NCBI GenBank assembly: GCA_023382935.1
Contig: JAHDXL010000003.1
Coordinates: forward strand, 62,001-126,000
Reading direction: 5' to 3'
DNA: 64,000 bases
From: Phycisphaerales bacterium
Lineage (GTDB): Bacteria > Planctomycetota > Phycisphaerae > Phycisphaerales > UBA1924
A model generated the notes under the pieces. The model did not search any database, was not told the DNA's origin, and was given only the letters and a program-made list of their open reading frames with translations. The position numbers and the translations under genes were made by a program. Numbering within the stretch: the stretch's first letter is position 1; each line of letters begins with the position of its first letter. This document shows, piece by piece, positions 8,360 through 17,685 of this stretch.

Positions 8360-9400
8360 TCAACCAGGCTCCCTGTCCCCCTCCGCCTCCTCGTCCTCAG
8401 GCTCCATCGCCGCTTCCGCCCCCGCCGCCGCATGCTCGCTAATCAACTCGTAGCACGTCGCCAGCAGCCCCAGCAGCGGGAACTTTGGTCCGGTAAAAGG
8501 GCTCGGGCCCAGACGCCGCAGCAACACGTGGCTCACCTCGGGCGCCCGCAGCGGAGCATCGATCTCCTCCAACTCCGGCCCGGCCTCCCAGAACCGGTCC
8601 AACTGCTCCTCCATCGATGGCGCCGGCACGTCGCTGACACCGGGGATCTGCGGCTGGTACACGATCGCCGGGCCCGGGCCCTGGCTGGTCAACGCCCGAC
8701 GGTCCCGAAGCATGGCCGCGAACGTCTCGTGCGCAATGCCCCGCAACTCGAAGATCAGCAATGGCTCGGCACAGAGACGATCGGCCAGCAGCACCGCCGT
8801 GCACACCGCGTGCTTGCACCACGGCTTGGCCTCCCGGCAGTTGCACTTCGTCTCCATGTCCGTCGGCTCGCTCGGAAACAACTTCAGCCCCAGCGGCCCA
8901 AACACGTCCTCGATGTTCGGCGGCACCTCGCCCGCCAGCAGTTTGGCCGAGTAAATCGCCTGCTCGGCCATCGCACGCACCAACTCATCCCGCTGCGCCG
9001 ACGTAAAGGCGGGCATTCGCAACTCGGTGACGTACGCCCGCGACAGACGCCCCTGCACCGACGCCGTCACGCGCCCGCCCTCGATCGCCAGGCGCTTGGT
9101 CTGCCCGAGTTTGGCGTACTCGATGCCCTCGGCCAGCACGCCCCCGCTGGCAGCCCGCTCGATGACCCGCATCAATCGATCAAACACCCACTGCGTCGCC
9201 CGCTGCGTGTCCTGCGCCCGTAGCCGCACCCCGCCCCGCACACGCTTGGGCCCGGCCGACGGCTTGGGCGCCGGTCGCCCCGGAGAACCCGGGTGCCCTG
9301 GGTGCCCATTGCCTCCCGCGCCGTCGCGAATCCCGCCCCCACCGGGCGACGCGGGCGAGCCGCCCTCGGGCTGATCCTTCACAGGCTCTGACGCTGTCAC
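8360..9400 (-). CDS. SWIM zinc-finger protein, partner of the upstream SNF2 ATPase
   Basis: This 346-residue protein carries a SWIM zinc finger, C186-N-C188 then C195-K-H197, a small domain that binds DNA or protein. The N-terminal ~70 residues are a disordered Pro/Gly/Ser-rich stretch, and the C-terminus is Glu-rich. The region before the finger (RATQWVFDRLMRVIERAASG, then YAKLGQTKRLAIEGG) is typical of bacterial SWIM proteins that form a gene pair with an SNF2-family ATPase, such as YwqB with YwqA in Bacillus. Here the ATPase gene lies 140 bases upstream on the same strand. A joint role in chromatin-like remodelling, repair or transcription is inferred, not shown. Confidence 0.88.
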   Translation of the reverse strand: MTASEPVKDQPEGGSPASPGGGGIRDGAGGNGHPGHPGSPGRPAPKPSAGPKRVRGGVRLRAQDTQRATQWVFDRLMRVIERAASGGVLAEGIEYAKLGQTKRLAIEGGRVTASVQGRLSRAYVTELRMPAFTSAQRDELVRAMAEQAIYSAKLLAGEVPPNIEDVFGPLGLKLFPSEPTDMETKCNCREAKPWCKHAVCTAVLLADRLCAEPLLIFELRGIAHETFAAMLRDRRALTSQGPGPAIVYQPQIPGVSDVPAPSMEEQLDRFWEAGPELEEIDAPLRAPEVSHVLLRRLGPSPFTGPKFPLLGLLATCYELISEHAAAGAEAAMEPEDEEAEGDREPG

Positions 9401-9540
9401 ACCAATCCCCCGCGCGGTGCCCTGCCCGGCCCCGGTCCGTCGGTGCCGAATCCATAGGGTTGCCCTAATCCCCGCAAAAGTCGAGTCACCCCCGCGGAAT
9501 CAGGCTTGCCCACCTAAACAGGCGGAGCCGCAGACCGGCC

Positions 9541-12500
9541 CTACTCCTCATCCCCGATGGCGTCGGCACGCAGAGTCAGCAGGTCACGCAACTGGTCGGT
9601 GTTCAGTTCGGTCAGCCAGCGCTCCCCGGCCCCGATGATCCGCTCGGCTAGTTCGGTCTTGCTTTCGATCATCTCGTCGATGCGCTCTTCCAGCGTGCCC
9701 CGCACCACGTACTTGTGCACCTGCACTGTCCGCGTCTGTCCGATGCGGTAGGCCCGGTCCGTCGCCTGGTTCTCCACCGCCGGGTTCCACCACCGGTCGA
9801 AGTGGAACACATGCGTCGCCGCCGTCAGGTTGAGACCCACGCCGCCCGCCTTGAGGCTCAGGATCAGGATCGGCCTGGACCCGTCGGCCTTCTGGAACGT
9901 GTCCACGATCTTCTGTCGCTGCGTCTGTGGCGTGCCTCCGTGCAGGAACAGAATCTCCCGGTCCAACTCGTGCTCGAGCATCGCCGCCAACAGGTGCCCC
10001 ATCTGCCGGAACTGCGTGAAGATCAGCGCCTGGTCGCCCTCGGCCAGCACCTCGTCGAGCATCTCCAGCAGACGCACGCACTTACCGCTCCGCGAAGGAT
10101 CCGGCGCACGCCCCGACTCGAAATCGTGGTCCTTGAGCAACTGCGACGGGTGATTGCAGATCTGCTTGAGCCGGATCAGCGCCGCCAGCACCACGCCGCG
10201 ACGGCTGATTCCCTCGCTCTGGTCCACGTCGGCCAGCATCCGCTTCACGCACGACTCGTACAGCGACGCCTGCTCGTTGGTCAGGTGGCAGTATTCGCGA
10301 CTCTCCAACTTCTCCGGCAGGTCGGCCACCACCGACGGATCGCTCTTGACACGCCGCAGAATGAAAGGCTGTACCAGCCCGCGCAACTGCTCACTCCGCG
10401 TCGCGTCGCGATAACGCTCGATCGGCACGCTGAACCGCTTGCGGAAATTCCCGCTCGGGCCGAGGTACCCCGGATTCAGGAAGTCCATGATGGACCACAA
10501 CTCGCTCAGCCGATTCTCCACCGGCGTGCCCGTCAGCGCCACGCGCTGCTGGGCGACGAAGCCTCGCACCGCCTGCGACTGCTTGGCCGCCGGGTTCTTG
10601 ATGTACTGCGCCTCGTCGAGCACGATGCGCCCCCAACTCACCTGGTCGAGCGTCTGGCGATCCCGATGCGCCAGGGCATACGTCGTCACCACGATGTCGC
10701 ACGATTGCGCCTCGCCGATCAACGCCTCGCCCTGCAGTCGATTCAGCCCGTGATGCACCAGCGTCCGCAGTTGCGGCGCAAAACGCTTGATCTCGTGCAT
10801 CCAATTGCCCACCACCGACATCGGCGCCACCAGCAGCGTCGGCAGCACCACCGCCCCCGCCGTTCGCTCCCGCTCATGCAGCAGCAGCGCCAGCAACTGG
10901 ATCGTCTTGCCCAGACCCATGTCGTCGGCCAGGCATGCCCCCAGCCCAAACTTCTCCAAGAACGCCATCCAACTCAAGCCGCGCAACTGGTACGGCCGCA
11001 GCGTCCCCTTGAAGCCCGTCGGCGCCTCCAACTGCGGCACACGCTCGCCCGCGCTGCCCCCGTCGCCTCCCCCTCCCAGCACGTCGGCCACCCAGCCCGA
11101 CGCCTCCAGCCCCACCACCGGAATACCCGTCCGCCGGCTGTCCGTCCCATACGCCAGTCGCATCGCGTCGGCCAGACGCATCTCCCCGCCCGGATTCTCG
11201 CTGATGAACTTGATCGCCGACTGCACATCTTCGGGCCTGATCTCCACCCAGCGCCCACCCAGCCTCACCAGCGGCAGGTCGCGCCCTGCAAACTGCTCGA
11301 ACTCGAACAAACTCAGCGTCGTGTCCCCGATTGCAATCTCCCAGTGATACGACACCAGCGCCGACAGTCCCAACTGTGAGGTCGACGCCCCGCCGCCCGC
11401 TTCGGACATCTCCAGGATCGACTCCAGCGGGTCACTGGAAATGCGCAAGCGCGCTCCAAGCCGCCCGGCCGGCGAATCCCACCACTCCGGCGCCTCGACC
11501 CCGAAGCCCTGCTCGATCAGAATCGGCCTCATCTCACGCAGAAACTCGTAGGCCTGCCTGGTTGGCAGACACATGTGCGTCGGCTCGCTCTCATCGAGCA
11601 CCGACTCCAGCCGCGGAAAGAGCCGCGACGCACGCCCCAGTTCGGCCAGCAGCAGATCCTGCGGACTCTCCAGGCTCCGCCCGCCCAGCGTCAGGCTCTC
11701 GCCTGACAACATCCACACCTCATCGGCATTGACCACCAGGTCGCCCTGCTCCACGTCCTGCAGGTGGAACGAGAGAATCCACTCAGCCTGTTCGTCGGGC
11801 GTACCCTCGGCACCCACCGGCTCGTGCAAACGCAACAGCAGGCGCCATTCCGAACTCTCGCCGCGCTCCTCCAGCGCCCCGATCCACCGGCGCACCTGAC
11901 GCACCATCTCCGACCGCTCGCCGGCGAGCGCGGGCACCACCACCCCCGCGCCCAGCAGCCCCTGCATCCACGCGACCTGCACGTCCTTCGACGGATCGCG
12001 CGAGCCCACCGTGTCAAACATGTCGGCCGCCATGAGCGCCCGCCGCGCCTCCGCGTCGACCATCGCCCCCAGGAATCCTTCGATGATCCGCGCCGAATCA
12101 TGGTGCCACTCATCCGCCGACGCTCGGGCCGAGGGCGGCATCGCCCGCACCAGCATCCCCACCCGCTCGGCCGTCTGGTTGTCATTCAGCCACGGGTGCC
12201 AACTTCCGCGCAACTCGCCGCTGGGTAACTGCCACAGCATCGGCACAAACCGCTGCTGCGCCAGCAGGGAACGACCGACCCGCGCCGCCGTCACATAAAA
12301 CCGCACCGAGTCTCCCAGCGCAAGGCCGAGATCCTCATCCATCTCCTCCAGACGCTCGAGCGCCTCGCTCAGCGCCGCGCCGTCCACAAGCGCGCAGGGC
12401 GTGGCGAACTCGCCCAACCCATCGCCCCCGCCACCGGCTTCCATCGAGCCGATCAATCGCCCGAGTTTTCCGCTCGGCGTCGGTACCCCGCCGGTTGTGG

Positions 12501-12717
12501 GTAGTTTCAGTCGGCACGACGCGCCCCGCACGCCCGGCACACCCGCCTGCCCGAGCATCTCCGCCAGCCTCGCGCTCTCCACCGCGAACGGGTGGGCCCC
12601 GTCGGACACGGCACGACGGGCCCAGGCGCGGGGATCCTCGGCCCACAGGTTCAGCCCCGAGGGTGTGAAGCACGCGTGCAGCACCACCGTTTCGACTCCG
12701 GCGCTGAGTTCCGTCAC
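9541..12717 (-). CDS. SNF2-family ATPase/helicase
   Basis: This 1058-residue double-stranded DNA translocase has all helicase motifs. Walker A is DDMGLGKT (K604), Walker B is DEAQ (D701), and motif III is LTGTPVENR. The C-terminal half has LKAGGVGLNLTAA, FDRWWNPAVENQATDR and the arginine-finger block AYRIGQTR. The first ~560 residues form a large N-terminal region typical of bacterial SNF2 proteins that act with SWIM partners (RapA/YwqA-like). It ends 140 bases before the SWIM gene and starts just after tRNA-Lys. The exact process, whether RNA polymerase recycling, repair or defence, is not told by the sequence. Confidence 0.95.
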   Translation of the reverse strand: MTELSAGVETVVLHACFTPSGLNLWAEDPRAWARRAVSDGAHPFAVESARLAEMLGQAGVPGVRGASCRLKLPTTGGVPTPSGKLGRLIGSMEAGGGGDGLGEFATPCALVDGAALSEALERLEEMDEDLGLALGDSVRFYVTAARVGRSLLAQQRFVPMLWQLPSGELRGSWHPWLNDNQTAERVGMLVRAMPPSARASADEWHHDSARIIEGFLGAMVDAEARRALMAADMFDTVGSRDPSKDVQVAWMQGLLGAGVVVPALAGERSEMVRQVRRWIGALEERGESSEWRLLLRLHEPVGAEGTPDEQAEWILSFHLQDVEQGDLVVNADEVWMLSGESLTLGGRSLESPQDLLLAELGRASRLFPRLESVLDESEPTHMCLPTRQAYEFLREMRPILIEQGFGVEAPEWWDSPAGRLGARLRISSDPLESILEMSEAGGGASTSQLGLSALVSYHWEIAIGDTTLSLFEFEQFAGRDLPLVRLGGRWVEIRPEDVQSAIKFISENPGGEMRLADAMRLAYGTDSRRTGIPVVGLEASGWVADVLGGGGDGGSAGERVPQLEAPTGFKGTLRPYQLRGLSWMAFLEKFGLGACLADDMGLGKTIQLLALLLHERERTAGAVVLPTLLVAPMSVVGNWMHEIKRFAPQLRTLVHHGLNRLQGEALIGEAQSCDIVVTTYALAHRDRQTLDQVSWGRIVLDEAQYIKNPAAKQSQAVRGFVAQQRVALTGTPVENRLSELWSIMDFLNPGYLGPSGNFRKRFSVPIERYRDATRSEQLRGLVQPFILRRVKSDPSVVADLPEKLESREYCHLTNEQASLYESCVKRMLADVDQSEGISRRGVVLAALIRLKQICNHPSQLLKDHDFESGRAPDPSRSGKCVRLLEMLDEVLAEGDQALIFTQFRQMGHLLAAMLEHELDREILFLHGGTPQTQRQKIVDTFQKADGSRPILILSLKAGGVGLNLTAATHVFHFDRWWNPAVENQATDRAYRIGQTRTVQVHKYVVRGTLEERIDEMIESKTELAERIIGAGERWLTELNTDQLRDLLTLRADAIGDEE

Positions 12718-12757
12718 GCCAACACCACTCCCGCACTGATCCCGACCTGCCTGCCAA

Positions 12758-12830
12758 TGAGGGCGCAGGGACTCGAACCCTGAACCTCCGGATTAAAAGT
12801 CCGCTGCTCTACCGATTGAGCTACGCCCTC
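12758..12830 (-). tRNA. tRNA-Lys (anticodon TTT)
   Basis: The minus strand gives a standard 73-base cloverleaf: acceptor GAGGGCG with CGCCCTC and discriminator A, D arm AGCTCAATCGGTAGAGC, anticodon loop CTTTTAA with TTT, and T arm CAGGGTTCGAGTCCCTG. No CCA is encoded. It stands between waaA and the SNF2 gene. Confidence 0.96.
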
Positions 12831-12851
12831 GTCCCGGAATGGACATCCTAG

Positions 12852-14096
12852 TCACGATCCCCATTCGATTCGTCGGCCCACCAACTCCCCCACCAGATCC
12901 AGCGTCCGCCGCGTCGCCCCCTGCTCCCTTCGCACACATTCGACGCCCCGCTTCGCCAGCGCCTCCCGCTCGTCCCGATCTTCCACCAGCCGCCGCAGCA
13001 CCCCCGCCAGTTCGGCCGCCGTCGTCCGCATGATGCCTCCGCTCGCCTCCAGCGTCGCCGCGATGCTCTCGAAGTTCTCCATCGAAGGCCCCACCACCGT
13101 CGGCTTACCCAACCCCACCGGCTCGGTCGGATCACTTCCCCGCAAGGGGGTGAACGTCCGCCCGATCACCACCACATCGGCCAGTTCGTACACAGCCGAC
13201 AACTCCCCGATGGTGTCGAGCACGAACCGCTCCGCCCCCTCCCCACGCCGCCCACTTGAGCGGCGCACGCACCCCGGCAACGCTGCGGCCGCTTCTTCAA
13301 ACCGCTGCGGATGCCGCGGCGCGCACAGCAACTGCACGCCCGGCGGACAGGCCTGGTGAACCAGTTGCTCCTCTCCCTCCGCAGTGCTCCCCGCCACGAT
13401 GAGCAGACGCCCGCGATCAATGCCCATCTCCTCCCCGATTGCCCGCGCCCGCTCGCCCGGCCCACGGCTCACCTTGCCCAGGTCCACCGCGTCCCACTTC
13501 ATCGAACCCGTCACCCGGCAGCGCTCGCCGGGCACGCCCATCGCCACGAACCGCTCGCGGTACGCCTCATCCTGCGCGCCCACCAGCGACAAGCGTCCGA
13601 AGGTCTGTCGCAGCAGCGGGCGGACCCGACGGTACCCCCGAAACGACTTGGCGCTCAGACGCCCATTGATCACGCCGACCGGGATTCTCCGCCGAGCGCA
13701 CGCCGCGACGAAGTTCGGCCACACCTCCAGTTCCACCATCGCCACCGCGTGGGGACGGACCGCGTCGAGAAATCGCTCTACTGAGCAACTGAAGTCCAGC
13801 GGAAACCGCACCACGCGGCACGTCGAGCCGAACAACTCGCGCGCCCGCGCGATCCCCGTGTCCGTCGACACCGAAATCACCACATCATACTTGTCTAGCA
13901 ACATCGGCACCAGCGGGCGCAGCGCGCTCACCTCTCCCACCGATACCGCATGCACCAGCACGCGCGGGCGTTCCTGGCTCACGGGCAACAGCTCGACGTG
14001 ACCGAAACGCTCGCGCCAGCCCTGGCGCTTTTTCCGCGCCCACCACGGGGCCGTGCCCGCGACTACCAGCCCATAGATGACGTCAAGCAGATTCAC
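12852..14096 (-). CDS. waaA: 3-deoxy-D-manno-octulosonic acid (Kdo) transferase
   Basis: This enzyme of about 414 residues adds Kdo to lipid A precursors at the inner membrane, so the host probably has an LPS-type outer membrane. The N-terminus MNLLDVIYGLVVAGTAPWWA is the usual single membrane anchor and precedes WRERFGHV and VLVHAVSVGEVSALRPLVP, both typical of WaaA. Later blocks are TDTGIARARELFG, VAMVELEVWPNF and GVINGRLSAKSFRGY. The GTG at 14096 is favoured because GAGG lies 9 bases upstream and the anchor aligns with family starts; an ATG at 14132 is the alternative. Confidence 0.92.
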   Translation of the reverse strand: MNLLDVIYGLVVAGTAPWWARKKRQGWRERFGHVELLPVSQERPRVLVHAVSVGEVSALRPLVPMLLDKYDVVISVSTDTGIARARELFGSTCRVVRFPLDFSCSVERFLDAVRPHAVAMVELEVWPNFVAACARRRIPVGVINGRLSAKSFRGYRRVRPLLRQTFGRLSLVGAQDEAYRERFVAMGVPGERCRVTGSMKWDAVDLGKVSRGPGERARAIGEEMGIDRGRLLIVAGSTAEGEEQLVHQACPPGVQLLCAPRHPQRFEEAAAALPGCVRRSSGRRGEGAERFVLDTIGELSAVYELADVVVIGRTFTPLRGSDPTEPVGLGKPTVVGPSMENFESIAATLEASGGIMRTTAAELAGVLRRLVEDRDEREALAKRGVECVRREQGATRRTLDLVGELVGRRIEWGS

Positions 14097-14214
14097 CGCG
14101 CTTAGCCTCGCCAGACCGCGATGGTACACCATGGATCCGCCACCGGGCTGAGCCCCCGCAGTCCACCACCCGCCTTGGCTTGGATGGAGAGTTCTCAGCC
14201 GCGGCTTCGAAATT

Positions 14215-14249
14215 GGAGGAGGGGGCGGCCTCCAACCGCCCGGCATGGG
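14215..14249. repeat. REP-like palindrome, copy A
   Basis: The core at 14223-14241 is an imperfect palindrome that on the minus strand reads GGGCGGTTGGAGGCCGCCCC. It closely resembles copies at 27102, 31418 and 31519. This one lies in the divergent spacer between waaA and the GH51 gene. Confidence 0.6.
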
Positions 14250-14327
14250 CTGCCCGCGCGCGCAAAACCCGGGTCTGTTCACGTTCACCCCTTCCGCGTT
14301 TTCCCCGCCCTCTGGTACAGTGCGCCC

Positions 14328-16679
14328 ATGACCCGCTTCACCCTGGCGCTCCTCTTCACAATTCTCGCACTGTGCTCATCCCTCACCGCCCTGGCGCAGG
14401 ACAACCTGCTCCCCGGCTCAAGTGCCGGTCCAGACGCACCGGCGCACGCCCTCTGCTGGCACACCTCCACTTGGGCCGGCGCCGCGGCGCTCACCCGCGA
14501 CGACACGGTGGGACGCGCCGACCAGTCCTCGCTCCACATCACCTCTGACACCGGCGCCGACGTCGCCTGGTCCTGCACGCTGCCCGTCCGACCCTTCGCA
14601 CGCTACCGGCTCAGCGGGTGGATCCGCACGCGCGGCGTCGCGCCCCAAGGTTCGGCCCGCGGCGCATTGCTCAATGTCCACGCCCTCGCCGGCGCCGCGA
14701 CGCGCGCCCTCACCGGCGACCATGACTGGACCGAAGTTGCCATCGACTTCGATACCGAACTCCACGACTCGATCATGGTCAACTGCCTCTTCGGCGGCTG
14801 GGGACTGGCCACCGGTCAGGCCTGGTTCGACGACCTCTCCCTCACGCTGCTCGAACAGCGCGACCCCCCGCAACCCCACATCACCATCGACGCAACCACG
14901 ACCGGCGCACCGATCAGCCCCTACATCTACGGGCAGTTCATCGAGCACCTCGGGCGATGCATCTATGGCGGCATCTGGGCCGAGATGCTCCAAGACCGCA
15001 AGTTCTTCGACGAGGTTGACGCGCCATCGTCTCCCTGGCGCTCTTTCGGCACGCAGCACGTCGTCATGAGCGCAAAGGATCCCTTCGTCGGGCAGCATTC
15101 CCCCATCATCGTCGTTGATCCGCAGCACCCCGGCGGCATCCGGCAGGATGGGCTCGGGCTCGTCGCGCAGCGGCGCTACGTCGGATACCTGTGGGCTGCC
15201 GCCAGCGAAGGTGTCGAGGCACGCATCGCGCTTCGCTTCGGCGACCGGCCCGAAGATCAGGTTGTCCACGCTCTCCCCATCCTCTCGCCCGACTTCCAGC
15301 GCGTTGAGTTCACCTTCACCGCTGGACGATCTACCGACAATGGGTCGCTCATCATCTCGGTCACAGGTCACGGTGACGTGCGCATAGGCTGCGTCTCGCT
15401 CATGCCGGCCGACCACATCCAGGGTTTTCGCGCGGACACGCTGGCTCTGCTCCGCCGTCTCGACGCACCGGTCTACCGCTGGCCGGGCGGCAACTTCGTC
15501 TCGGGTTACGACTGGCGCGACGGCATCGGCCCGCGCGACCGCCGCCCACCCCGCAAGAATCCCGCCTGGCAGGGCATCGAGCACAACGACGTCGGCATCC
15601 ACGAGTTCATGAATCTCTGCGACCTACTCGACACGGAGCCATACATCGCCATCAACACCGGGCTGGGCAGCGTCGAGAGCGCCTCGCAACAAATGGAGTA
15701 CCTCAACGGCGCGCCGGACACGCCCATGGGCGTCGTGCGCACGCAGAACGGGCGAGCCCAGCCTTGGAAGGTCCGCTTCATCGGCGTGGGCAACGAGATG
15801 TACGGCGACTGGCAACTCGGCCACATCCCGCTGTCCGACTACACACGCCGGCACAACCAGTTTGTCGACGCGCTGCGCGCCGTCGATCCCGGAATCACCA
15901 TCATCGGCGTCGGGGCCGTGGGCGAGTGGAGCCGCACCATGCTGCGCGACTGCGCCGACCACATGGACCTCATCTCCGAGCACGTCTATTGGCAGGAACG
16001 CCCCGGACTGCTCGCCCACGTCATGCAGGCGCCGCAGTCGTTGGCCCACACCGCCGAGGTTCATCGGCAGTACCGGCGCGATCTCGAGAGCCTCCGCAAC
16101 CGCGACATCCGCATCTGCGAGGATGAGTGGAACTACTGGTACGGCCCGCATGTGTTCGGAGAACTGGGAACGCGGTACTTCATGAAAGACGCCCTCGGGT
16201 GCGCGGCCGCCTTGCACGAGTTCGCACGCAACAGCGATCTCTTCTTCATGGCCAACTACGCCCAGACGGTCAATGTCATTGGCGCGATCAAGACCAGCAA
16301 GACCTCGGCCGCGATGGAGACCACCGGGCTGGTGCTCGAGTTGTACCGGCACCGCCTCGGGACGATACCCTGCCGAACCGAGACCTCGCCGACGCTCGAC
16401 GCGCTGGCCGCGTGGAACGAGGACCGCACGCGTCTGACCGTCGGCATAATCAACCCGAGCACCAGCCCGCAGTGCGTCCGGCTCGAACTGCTCGGCGCTT
16501 CGCTCACCGGCGCCGGGCGCGTCTGGGTGATCTCCTCGCCCGATCCGATGGCCCACAACGACCCCGACGCGGGCAGCCCCGTCGCGATCGAAGAGCGGCT
16601 GATCGAGTCGATCGGCGACACGCTGTCGCTCGACCCGTGCAGCGTCATGCTCTTCGAGTTCGAGGCGCGCACGAAATAG
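14328..16679 (+). CDS. Alpha-L-arabinofuranosidase, GH51, secreted
   Basis: This 783-residue enzyme should release arabinofuranose from plant or algal polysaccharides. Residues 1-25 form a signal peptide ending LTALAQ. Residues ~30-190 look like a carbohydrate-binding beta-sandwich (GWIRTRGVAP, then WFDDLSLTL). The GH51 barrel follows, with ISPYIYGQFIEHLGRCIYGG, YRWPGGNFVSGYDW, the acid/base Glu490 in GVGNEMYGDW and the nucleophile Glu600 in CEDEWNYWYG. The C-terminal beta domain ends CSVMLFEFEA. The start at 14328 gives the signal peptide; the frame is open further upstream but through non-coding sequence. Confidence 0.95.
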   Translation: MTRFTLALLFTILALCSSLTALAQDNLLPGSSAGPDAPAHALCWHTSTWAGAAALTRDDTVGRADQSSLHITSDTGADVAWSCTLPVRPFARYRLSGWIRTRGVAPQGSARGALLNVHALAGAATRALTGDHDWTEVAIDFDTELHDSIMVNCLFGGWGLATGQAWFDDLSLTLLEQRDPPQPHITIDATTTGAPISPYIYGQFIEHLGRCIYGGIWAEMLQDRKFFDEVDAPSSPWRSFGTQHVVMSAKDPFVGQHSPIIVVDPQHPGGIRQDGLGLVAQRRYVGYLWAAASEGVEARIALRFGDRPEDQVVHALPILSPDFQRVEFTFTAGRSTDNGSLIISVTGHGDVRIGCVSLMPADHIQGFRADTLALLRRLDAPVYRWPGGNFVSGYDWRDGIGPRDRRPPRKNPAWQGIEHNDVGIHEFMNLCDLLDTEPYIAINTGLGSVESASQQMEYLNGAPDTPMGVVRTQNGRAQPWKVRFIGVGNEMYGDWQLGHIPLSDYTRRHNQFVDALRAVDPGITIIGVGAVGEWSRTMLRDCADHMDLISEHVYWQERPGLLAHVMQAPQSLAHTAEVHRQYRRDLESLRNRDIRICEDEWNYWYGPHVFGELGTRYFMKDALGCAAALHEFARNSDLFFMANYAQTVNVIGAIKTSKTSAAMETTGLVLELYRHRLGTIPCRTETSPTLDALAAWNEDRTRLTVGIINPSTSPQCVRLELLGASLTGAGRVWVISSPDPMAHNDPDAGSPVAIEERLIESIGDTLSLDPCSVMLFEFEARTK

Positions 16680-16726
16680 CCGCGCCCATCGCAGGCGCGG
16701 CGGAGGTCGCACGAAAACCCAGGCGT

Positions 16727-17155
16727 TTACGGGCAGCCGGCACTGAAGGCGTTGAGGAACAACTGCACGTCGAAGAAGTTCCACATGCCGTCGGCGATGA
16801 GGTCGGCGCTGGGATCGTGCGCCGAGAAGCGTGCCAGGAACGTTTGCACGTCGAAGAAGTTGAGGACGCCGAAGGGCGGCGCAAAGTCAGCGATATTGCA
16901 CGGGCCGGCGACCACGGCGCCGGGCCAGAACCCGCCCTGCAACGTGAAGATGCCTCCGGACATGACGCCAGCGTCGGGCTGTCCGATGGTTCCTCCGAGG
17001 CTGAACACCCCGCCGGTGGAGTAGGTAGCGCCGCCGCCGTCGATGGTGTTCCATGTCAAGTCGAAGATGCCTCCGGTCTGCGCCGAAGCCAGCGTCGAAG
17101 ACCCGGCCAGGCACCCAAGAAGCACGAGCGTGTGCGCGCCTTTGACCAGACCCAT
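16727..17155 (-). CDS. Small secreted GC-type dockerin protein
   Basis: This protein of about 142 residues has a signal peptide (MGLVKGAHTLVLLGCLAGSS, then TLASAQ). A short glycine-rich region follows with two similar units, STGGVFSLGGTIGQPDAG and MSGGIFTLQGGFWPG, of the kind seen before dockerins in planctomycetes. The C-terminal dockerin module has FGVLNFFDVQTFLARF and DGMWNFFDVQLFLNAF and ends SAGCP. An AGAGGGG ribosome site lies 6 bases before the ATG at 17155. It converges with the GH51 gene. The function is probably surface display; no catalytic domain is present. Confidence 0.82.
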   Translation of the reverse strand: MGLVKGAHTLVLLGCLAGSSTLASAQTGGIFDLTWNTIDGGGATYSTGGVFSLGGTIGQPDAGVMSGGIFTLQGGFWPGAVVAGPCNIADFAPPFGVLNFFDVQTFLARFSAHDPSADLIADGMWNFFDVQLFLNAFSAGCP

Positions 17156-17299
17156 GTTGAACCCCTCTCTTGCTCGCCCCGGAAGACTCAACTCCCGACT
17201 GCGTGCGGATGAGGCCGCACGCGCGCCCCAATCCAAATCGAGGCGGACTCCTGACACATTGTAACCCCTTGATTCGGGGCGATACAACTGAAAAGCAAG

Positions 17300-17373
17300 T
17301 GGGCAGGCCGGGACTCGAACCCGGGACCTCTCGCGTGTAAAGCGAATGCTCTAGCCAACTGAGCTACCCGCCC
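17300..17373 (-). tRNA. tRNA-Val (anticodon TAC)
   Basis: The minus strand forms a 74-base cloverleaf with acceptor GGGCGGG/CCTGCCC (one G-T pair), discriminator A, anticodon loop TTTACAC and T arm CCGGGTTCGAGTCCCGG. No CCA is encoded. Confidence 0.95.
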
Positions 17374-17685
17374 ATCTGTCGGAGCCTAGGCCTGTTCGGG
17401 AGCGATTTTCCGCTGGCGGGAAACCCGGACTGCCAGCCGAGCGAGCAGAGCGGCATACCTGACGAATCCCTGATCACCCGCCTGGGGCGCAGGGCACGCA
17501 TGCTTTCGCCCGGGGTACTTTGGCAGTTCCCTGCTCAGGCGTGCGGGCCTGAGGCACTCTTGCGTGCCCGGGTGCAGACACGGCGGGCGCGTCCGATACC
17601 GGGGCCGGGGGGCTGCTCCGTCGCTCTCGCCGGCGCAGCCTTCTTGTCGTGTCGTGCGCCTTGGCGTCTCCGATACACTCCCCCC
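17374..17685. other. 312-base spacer between tRNA-Val and ruvA
   Basis: I see no gene, RNA or clear repeat here. It should contain the tRNA-Val promoter on the minus strand and the ruvA promoter on the plus strand, but no convincing -35/-10 pair stands out. Confidence 0.5.

Noticed and set aside
9715-11379. Long plus-strand frame opposite the SNF2 gene
   Set aside because: Shadow of the helicase in a GC-rich genome; the composition is Arg/His/Gln-rich and it has no family motif.
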